A stretch of DNA of 64,000 nucleotides, taken from the NCBI RefSeq assembly GCF_003086295.3, contig NC_092050.1, positions 148,062,699 through 148,126,698 of the forward strand, in the 5' to 3' direction. Source of the DNA: Arachis hypogaea. Its lineage: Eukaryota > Streptophyta > Magnoliopsida > Fabales > Fabaceae. A program made the position numbers and the translations under genes. A model generated the notes under the pieces. It saw only the letters and a list, made by a program, of their open reading frames with translations, had not been told where the DNA came from and did not search any database. The first letter of the stretch is position 1; the number at the start of each line of letters is the position of its first letter. Shown one piece after another: positions 57,478 to 64,000 of the stretch.

Positions 57478-59590
57478 TAGGGGTGTTCGCGGTGCGGTTT
57501 GGTTCGGTTATTTAAGAAAAAGCCATCCGATCCGATCGTTTATTAAAATTGTGGTTCGATTTGGTTCGATTTTTTTATCAAGATCGTCCGAACCAAACCA
57601 AACCAATTAAAATCGGTTTGGTTCGGTTCGGTTTGTTCGGTTTTTTTAATTAATTCAAACAAAAATAATGAACAATATGAGCACATAGTGATACAAAATT
57701 AAAAGAGGAAGAATCGTATAAAACATAAAAAGAACTTTAGGATCAAGAGTAGATGCAACTTTCTATAAAACAAGGAACAATCATAAAAAATAATATTTAT
57801 AATTAAAAAACTAGATTAATGAAAAAATGATTACAATATTACATATCCACCAATTCCACCTTCAGTTTCACTAATGTTATCCCTCGTACTATGGTCAAAC
57901 TGCAAAAATATCACAGATACAACATTAAATATCAACACTAACAGTGAATCAAAACCAAAAATAGAATAACAATAAATCATTGAATCAATAACAAGTTAAA
58001 AGAAAAAAATAGCAGCAGCCACCAATCGCAATGAACTCTGAAGTCCATGAATCATGCCTTAAGTATAGTTATAGAGACCTTTCATTTGAGTGTCAAGAAA
58101 TTTGCTAAGGTTTTGAAAAAGAAACAGCCTTGCCCATACATTTACTAGGAGACAATATGCCTATATCTATGTTGTGAGGGAAAGCCGACACATACCAATT
58201 ACAAGATACATTGATATTACTTCTAATCAATAATTAGGAAGCCCATCTGAAATACATTTGATCAACAGAATGAATACTTTACAAGTGAAGTTTGTATTCC
58301 ATGATTACTTTCAAGTTCAACATGTTAATCTACTGAAACATTATCCTGGATACTCTTCTTATATAGTGTCCCTTATATAATTAACTAGGTTATTTAAGCT
58401 ATAGTGCTGTCTAAACACCACAAATTCACCATAAACTCTTCTCTCTTGCTTAGAAACAGAAATGAACTACAACAATTGCTACTAAATAGGATAGATTCCA
58501 TGACAAATAGATCCTACTACATGAACATGCAGAACCAAATAGATTCACTAAAATGACAAGCCTAAAACATCACCTGTGCTGCGAAAGCATCTCATCACGA
58601 GTTTCCTGCTTCTTTTCAGTTCCATTGTCTGAAATCACTCCTTCCTGCACCTGCTCCTCAATTTTCTGGCTATCCTCCATTGGACCAATTCTAAAACAAA
58701 TAAATAGATATTAACCAAAAATCACCAAAATTATCTTACAGTTATAAGAAATCATATGCAAACATCAACAAGAAAAGAATCGAAAGCAAACTAAGCATTG
58801 AAGTTAGAAAGGAAACAGTGAGGCTATACGCTATGCAACAAATTCTCAAAATTAGACAGTTAAACCTGGATCAACCAATGCCAAATTTTATTGAAAAAAA
58901 AAAGAACCACAAAAAAATAAATGGAAGATGCAATGAGTTTAGAAAGCAACAACAGAACAAAGATAAAGGAGAAGGGGAAAATTGAAACCACTGCTTGCAG
59001 CCACCGATGGGGAGGAAGTAGAAGAACCAACCTGACTTAGGCTCTATTCTTGGTGCTGTCCAGAGGCAGGCCGGCAGCAATGGCGGAGGCGCGGAGCAGA
59101 GGGAGGACGAGGAAGGGAGAGGGAGAGCAAAAGGCGCTGAGAGTTGAGAGGATTGGAGGCAAAGAGGCAAGAAGAGTTAGGGGCTGAGAGGGGCTGGGAG
59201 ACACTGTTCGACGGGGCTGGGAGGGGCTGGGAGGTGCTGCTGGGAGGGTTAGGGTAATAGGATTTCTTTGAGTTGTGGCTGCGTGGGGACGTGGGGGTGG
59301 GGTAATGGGGAAGCTAGGTTTTCTGATGGGGGTGGGAAGGTGGGCCGTGGGGTAATGGGCTGCCTAATGGGTTGGGTTAACTGAAGGGTTTTTTAGGTTT
59401 TCTTTAGTTACCGGTTTGGTTTGGTTCGGTTAGGGTTTTTAGTGTCAGAACCGAAAACCGAACCGAACCGCATAAAAAACAGCAAAACATGAATTTTTCA
59501 GTTTTTCCGATTTTTGGTTTATTCGGTTCTCGATTTTTTTGATTCGGTTGATCGATTTTATTTGGTTCGGATCGATTTTGAACACCCCTA
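57478..59590. mobile_element. hAT element with captured gene parts, 2113 bp
   Basis: Ends TAGGGGTGTTC (57478) and GAACACCCCTA (to 59590), flanked by a perfect 8-bp duplication, tatacgcc (57470-57477 and 59591-59598). Subterminal regions have many GGTTCGGTT/AACCGAACC words, in both orientations, over about 180 bases at each end. No transposase was found. The interior has host-gene-like features on the minus strand: a CT-rich leader, an exon with a clear ATG, and GT-AG borders. It lies in the 3' non-coding part of the LTR element and is thus younger than it. Confidence 0.9.
58574..58690 (-). pseudogene. Captured exon inside the hAT, resembling the N-terminus of an OTUD6-type deubiquitinase
   Basis: The minus strand has an acceptor (tttgttttag) before 58690, an ATG at 58680, and a donor (CAG|gtgatg) after 58574. 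It encodes 35 residues and two bases: MEDSQKIEEQVQEGVISDNG then TEKKQETRDEMLSQH. Upstream, 59170-59030 is CT-rich and leader-like, with a possible donor near 59030 (aagtcag|gttggt). The peptide reminds me of the front of plant OTU-domain deubiquitinases of the OTUD6 class, from memory only. A second possible exon at about 57905-57835 (after 'ttttgcag') encodes FDHSTRDNISETEGGIGGYV and a stop. The catalytic OTU domain is absent. Confidence 0.45.
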
Positions 59591-59598
59591 TATACGCC

Positions 59599-61014
59599 CC
59601 CTCCCACCCCCCACACCCCCCCTTTCAACGTCCCCTGCACCCTTCCCATATATATATATATATATATTAATTATTTTTACTTCTCTTACTCTTTTATCCT
59701 TTTATTCTTCTTTTATCACACTATTTGTTTTTGTTTTCAGTTCTTCTTTGTTTGAGGACAAGCAAACCTTTAAGTTTGGTGTTGATGCTTTGCTTATGGA
59801 TTTTCTGTTTATTTTTAATTTTTTATGGCACCAAAAGGGAGGCGAATCATCTTCACGAAGGAGCACAACCTGAAGAATAAAACGACCGCTAGGATAACTA
59901 AGGTAGTTGAGTTCCTTTCATTTTTTATTCCTCCCCTCTTTTTTTTATAATATGTTCCGGTTTTCTGCTATTTTTACTTTGTTTGTTGCATGATCCTTTA
60001 TTAGTTAGAATCCTAGGTTTAGTTTAGTTTTCTCTTAATTGCTTTAAAAGATGTCTCACGTATTACTCACTGAGCTTGAATTCAAATAAAAAATACAGAA
60101 GTGATGTATTGCATGAGAAATTGAGTTAATTTTAAGAGTAGTCTTATTTACTTAGATGTGGTGGCAATACTTTTTGTTTTCTGAATGAATGCTTGAACAG
60201 TGCATATTTTTTATAGTGAAGTTTATGAATGTTAAAATTGTTGGCTCTTGAAAGAATGATGAAAAAAGAGAAATATTATTGATAATCTGAAAAATCATAA
60301 AATTGATTCTTGAAGCAAGAAAAAGTAGTGAAAAACACGAAGCTTGCGGAAAAAAAAATATAAAAATAATATATAAAATAAAGAAAAAGAAAGAAAAAAA
60401 AAAGCAAGTAGAAAAAGCCAATAACCCTTTAAACTAAAAGGCAAAGGGTAAAAAGGATCCGAGGCTTTGAGCATTAATGGAATAAAATCATGGCCTAAGC
60501 GGCTAAATCAAGCTGTCCTTAACCATGTGCTTGTGGCGTGAAGGTGTCAAGTGAAAAGCTTGAGACTGAGCAGTTAAATTCGTGGTCCAAAGCAAAACGA
60601 GTGTGCTTAAGAACTCTGGGCACCTCTAACTGGAGACTCTAGCAAAGCTGAGTCACAATCTGAAAAGGTTCACCCAGTTATGTGTTTGTGGTATTTATGT
60701 ATCCGGTGGTAATACTGGAAAATTAAATGCTTAGGGTCACGGCCAAGACTCATAAAGTAGCTGTGTTCAAGAATCAACATACTGAACTAGGAGAATCAAT
60801 AACACTATCTGAATTTTGAGTTCCTATGGATGCCAATCATTCTGAACTTCAAAGGATAAAGTGAGATGCCAAAACTATTCAGGATTGCAGTTGTAAACCC
60901 ACTATAAGAAGAGACATGAGCTTAATCGAACTCTCATTCTCATGCAAATTCACATCCTAAGCTTATATTAGTTCTGGTTGCTTGAGGACAAGCAACAATT
61001 CAAGTTTGGTGTTG
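59599..61014 (+). other. 3' non-coding interior of the LTR element
   Basis: About 1.4 kb. It holds a near-duplicate phrase, 'tgaggacaagca...aagtttggtgttg', at about 59753-59785 and again at 60983-61014 directly before the 3' LTR. From about 60420 to 60960 is a stretch of even composition without a frame ('agggtcacggccaagactcataaagtagctgtg' type). The A/G run at 60330-60400 is a purine-rich tract, and the stretch just before 61015 is where the polypurine primer should be. Confidence 0.6.
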
Positions 61015-62552
61015 TGATGCGTGAGCATCTTTCCTATCGTTTCCTAGTGAATTTGCATCTAAATTGTTGAGTTTAATAAAGAATTAATTATCTTTTAGCC
61101 AATATGAATGTTACTTTGAATCTTGTACAATTCTCTTTATTTTAGGTAGCATTCAGCTAGATTTGATGGAGTTTCTACAGAAGAAGAGATGAAGGCGAAT
61201 GATGCTGTCAATCCTGACCTCTCTGTACTCAAACCTGAATAATTCAAGCTACAGATATCCAATGGATGTGATTCTAGTGGCGTTGGAAAGCTAACTTTCA
61301 GAGCTTTCCAACGATATATAATAGTCCATACTTCTTCTCCAAACTCGCTGCCAAGGCTGCGCCTAACTTGAGATTTCTCAAGTTAGTCGCAAGACACAAC
61401 AACAATACGCGAGATTGGTCCTGCCCACTTCAAGTTAGGCGCACTAAAGCCTAAGTTAGGCGCACTAAAGCCCAAGTTAGGCGCACTAAAGCCCAAGTTA
61501 GGCGCAACTTCACTCAACTAAACTCCAATTCATGCTGCCAAACCCAAGTTAGGCGTGGATCCTAGTGAAGTCAAGTGGTCCCCATCCATCAATTGAAGAT
61601 TTGCTGATTGCTATAATTAATTCTAATTTAAATTCAAATTTTAAAAATAGAAAAAGATGTTATTTTAGTTTTAAAGATAGATTTTAAATTAATCAGGATT
61701 AGATATAAATAGGAGGATACCACCTCAACATTATTCCATTCAGAGACTTCCAATTCTATACAAATTTACATTCCATATTCCAGAGTTTTTCTCTTTGAAC
61801 CATGAGCAACTAATCCTCCATTGTTAAGGTTAGGAGCTCTGTCTATTTATATGGATTGATTTTATTTGGTTTATCTATTTTAATTCATGTATGGATTTAT
61901 AATTTAAGAATTATTTTCGCTCTTTATCTTATGAATTTGAGTGGAACGGAAGTATGACCCTCTTTCTATTTGAGTTCTTGTATAACTTGGAAAAGCTCTT
62001 TACTTGAACAACAGCTTGAAAACATATTCTCCTAAATTTTAATTATCTGGATTTAACGGGATACGTGATATATAATCCTTTTATTTTTGGATAATTAGAG
62101 TTTTTGTGGCATATAAACTGGAATTTGATCATGTAGCTTCTAATTGGAATTAATTGACCAAGAAATTGGCAGTTAATGAATTTTAGAGGAGACTAGAAAG
62201 TTCTAAGGAATTAGGGTCTAGTCACATATAGTTTGCTATAAATTAAATCCTACATAATTAAAATAGTTAGTAAGAAAAGTAAATCCGGAAAAATAGATAA
62301 CTCTGAAGCCTTAACTGCCTTCTCAATATTTTATTCCCAACTTATTTATTTGCCTATCTTTAATATTCTAAATTTACTGTTAATGCTTTTAAACTTCCAA
62401 ACACTATTTTTTGTTTGTCTAACTAAGCCTATCAAACACTATTGTTGCTTAATCCATCAATCCTCGTGGGATCGGCCCTTACTCATGTAAGGTATTACTT
62501 GGTACGACCCGGTGCACTTACCGGTTAGTCTGTGTTTAGAAAATCTGCACCA
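61015..62552 (+). mobile_element. 3' LTR (1538 bp)
   Basis: Aligns with the 5' LTR throughout. By eye there are about 20 differences in the first 270 bases, many of them transitions. It is 43 bases longer, because the 22-base unit 'gcgcactaaagc(c/t)(c/t)aagttag' is present three times (61440-61510) against once in the 5' LTR. Confidence 0.92.
61438..61510 (+). repeat. 22-bp tandem repeat expanded in the 3' LTR
   Basis: Three copies of GCGCACTAAAGCCCAAGTTA and two more bases each; the 5' LTR has a single copy at about 52818-52840. Confidence 0.85.
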
Positions 62553-62891
62553 GCTACCATAAATAGTAGAGAGTAACCAAGGCTCAGAATTTGTATAACT
62601 AACTTTCATGTGAACAATTTGGTAACTATGACTGGGGACCTCTATCTTCCAAAGACTAGTATTCCAGAGGCACCAAATACCGCCAGAATGTCCTTTAGTC
62701 TCTCCAATAAAACTATCATCTAACCCAAACTTCTCCCATACCGATCTACCACAAGCACCACCTATATGCGTTTCAACCAGAATTAGAAAATTGACTTTAT
62801 ATTTCTTTCGCAAGTCTCTTATGAGGCTGGAGAAAGCTTTTTCCCCTGTCCCTCTGCAATTCCAAGCTAAAAAATTCATAAATAACAACAC
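62553..62891 (-). pseudogene. LINE endonuclease, N-terminal part
   Basis: MNFLAWNCRGTGEKAFSSLI from about 62879 is the canonical beginning of plant LINE ORF2. LILVETHIGGACGRSVWEKF follows with the catalytic E-T-H phrase, then GETKGHSGGIWCLWNTSLWK and PWLLSTIYGS, where the LTR element interrupts. It is open over this part. The rest is at 52390 and below. Confidence 0.9.
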
Positions 62892-62899
62892 GAAGAAAG

Positions 62900-64000
62900 G
62901 AGGTCACAAGACCAGAGACCCTCAGCACATGGCTTTCGTTGTCGCACCCGAACTAGCCAGGTTAGTAAAATTTTGACCCTCCCGCCGGTGGAGGCTCCCT
63001 TTTGGCGGCAAAGTTTTCGATGGCTTGTCTGGTGGAGGATTTTCTTTATGACTTAGTTGTTTTCCCGCTCTCGTAGAAGCTTCACCCTGGTTGAAAAAGG
63101 AATTCTTCACTACGTGTGCCTCCATGAAATTCTCGGACTATATTTTAAAGTCTGTCAGTTGTAGTTGCTCTCTTTGAAGTATTTGCATACTCTCAAGAAT
63201 CTCTGTTCCCTCACCACCATCTCAGAATTTCTTGATGTGGATGCACTTGGCTGAGCCACAACTAACGATCTCCTAATGTTAATGCCTTTTTTCAATCTCC
63301 TTTAATTTGGGCTTAGTTGGTTTCCAGTTTTTTGAGGCCCAAAATTAAAAGAGAGACCTTTCTTCTGAACTTGATTTTTTTCTGCGCCTAATTTTAGCAC
63401 CCACTTCTGCTCTTATAATGTTGTCCCAATGGCTTTAGCTACTGACGGCTTTTCAACCTAGACCGGGTCTATTGGCCCACCTTCATTCATCACTGATTCC
63501 ATAATTGGCCCAATAGGCATGAGGTTGTTTTGCTCATTAATGCATGCATTAATATCCTTTAAGATTTCCTCTTCCTTATCATCGTATAACACATTAAACC
63601 TTGAATCCTTATCCATGATTTGATTACCGTTACTATGAGATCCTTCCTTTACATGTACCAAAATCCTTGACTTGATTAAATTGTCTCTTAGCATGTTACG
63701 GCTTTTCTGGCTTCCTTCTATGGAATTTTTGGACCATCATCCAAGGCTAAAATTATGAAAATATTGATTATTACCCGATTTATTATCCGTAATCAGCTTA
63801 TCCGTGATCTTCTCTTGTATCCCATGATTAGCGGCTTCTAAATCTCCCTTGGACACCACCTGTTTTTCTTGCGCCACCTCTGCTCAATGATCCTTCCCAG
63901 CTGCTGGTGTTTCCCTGCATAACTCTGACCGATGAGCATGGACCTCGCAATTGAAGCAAATGAGGTGGAAACCCTCGTATTCAATGTTAAGTGTACTATC
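62900..64000 (-). pseudogene. LINE ORF1 (CCHC zinc-knuckle type), partial
   Basis: The reverse complement of 63880-64000 reads EYEGFHLICFNCEVHAHRSE and LC: a Cys-x2-Cys-x4-His-x4-Cys zinc knuckle, typical of ORF1 in plant L1 elements after a DUF4283 domain, which would lie beyond the window. 63694-63458 (MLRDNLIKSRILVHVKEGSH..., DSRFNVLYDDKEEEILKDIN) and 63125-62922 (a basic, Pro-rich tail) are further pieces. Stops between them (for example at 63882-63886) break the frame. ORF1 binds the element RNA. Confidence 0.8.

Larger units (their letters stand above)
52391..62552 (+). mobile_element. Non-autonomous Ty3/gypsy-type LTR retrotransposon with gag and protease only
   Basis: LTRs at 52391-53885 and 61015-62552 start TGATGCGTGA and end GCACCA. 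The 5-bp flanks gctat (52386-52390) and gctac (62553-62557) match at 4 of 5. A primer site for tRNA-Asp follows the 5' LTR. The interior encodes gag, an aspartic protease and a C-terminal tail, but no RT, RNase H or integrase, and then has a long non-coding part interrupted by a hAT. It is about 8.0 kb without the hAT. The primer site and protease style fit the Athila/Tat side of Ty3/gypsy, and peanut has described autonomous/non-autonomous pairs (FIDEL/Feral among others). Whether this belongs to a named family needs a search. It would depend on enzymes from a partner. The insertion splits the endonuclease of the minus-strand LINE. Confidence 0.92.
62553..64000 (-). mobile_element. LINE (minus), 5' half of the split element
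   Basis: Continues leftward, across the LTR insertion, at 52390. It holds the start of ORF2 (62891-62553) and ORF1 (62900-64000), and runs off the window. Confidence 0.88.

Noticed and set aside
58871..59170. 99-codon minus-strand frame in the hAT
   Set aside because: Leader-like CT-rich sequence crossing a probable splice donor; more likely untranslated than coding.

Overview
The window is plant nuclear DNA, most likely from a legume of the peanut genus Arachis. It is AT-rich, genes are sparse and intron-containing, and long stretches are stacked transposons. The Arachis placement rests on two MITEs (7539-7680, 34959-35100) that look like the peanut AhMITE1 family, and on long terminal repeats (LTRs) full of GGCGCCTAACTT hairpins. 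It is an inference that a database search should confirm.

Only two host protein genes are convincing, both on the minus strand. The first (31941-32516) encodes a small plant protein of unknown function with Pro and His runs. The second (35495-37473, three exons, 531 aa) encodes an MFS sugar/polyol transporter. No tRNA, rRNA, CRISPR or organellar sequence was seen.

Layout. 1-3480: two LTR fragments meet end to end and abut a 5'-truncated LINE (+). 3481-11000: AT-rich spacer with a MITE, a tandem pair of short LTRs and a fold-back element whose arms carry microsatellites. 11060-15290: two degenerate LINEs, tail to tail; the minus copy has lost its reverse transcriptase and carries a hAT insertion. 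15300-31900: mostly spacer with small DNA transposons, among them a Mutator-like element with a perfect 9-bp target duplication (27929-29207) and a hAT (29917-30636). 31900-37500: the two host genes, with a solo LTR and a MITE between them. 37500-40400: spacer. 40440-64000: a nested retroelement stack.

The stack can be unpicked from target-site duplications. A plus-strand Ty1/copia element (40.4-46.9 kb) was hit by a TRIM-like element (40690-41698), by a long LTR now left solo (42426-44023) and by a fold-back MITE (45995-46310). It ends where a minus-strand copia element begins (46945-49255). That element is fused to a minus-strand LINE which runs to the right edge. The LINE is split by a 10.2-kb Ty3/gypsy-type element (52391-62552) that encodes only gag and protease, and this element is itself interrupted by a 2.1-kb hAT (57478-59590). 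The hAT carries what looks like an exon copied from a host gene. Nothing here is a clearly new biological system; the most unusual items are that hAT cargo, the 72-bp hairpin array in an LTR, the fold-back element with microsatellite arms, and the RT-less Ty3 element.
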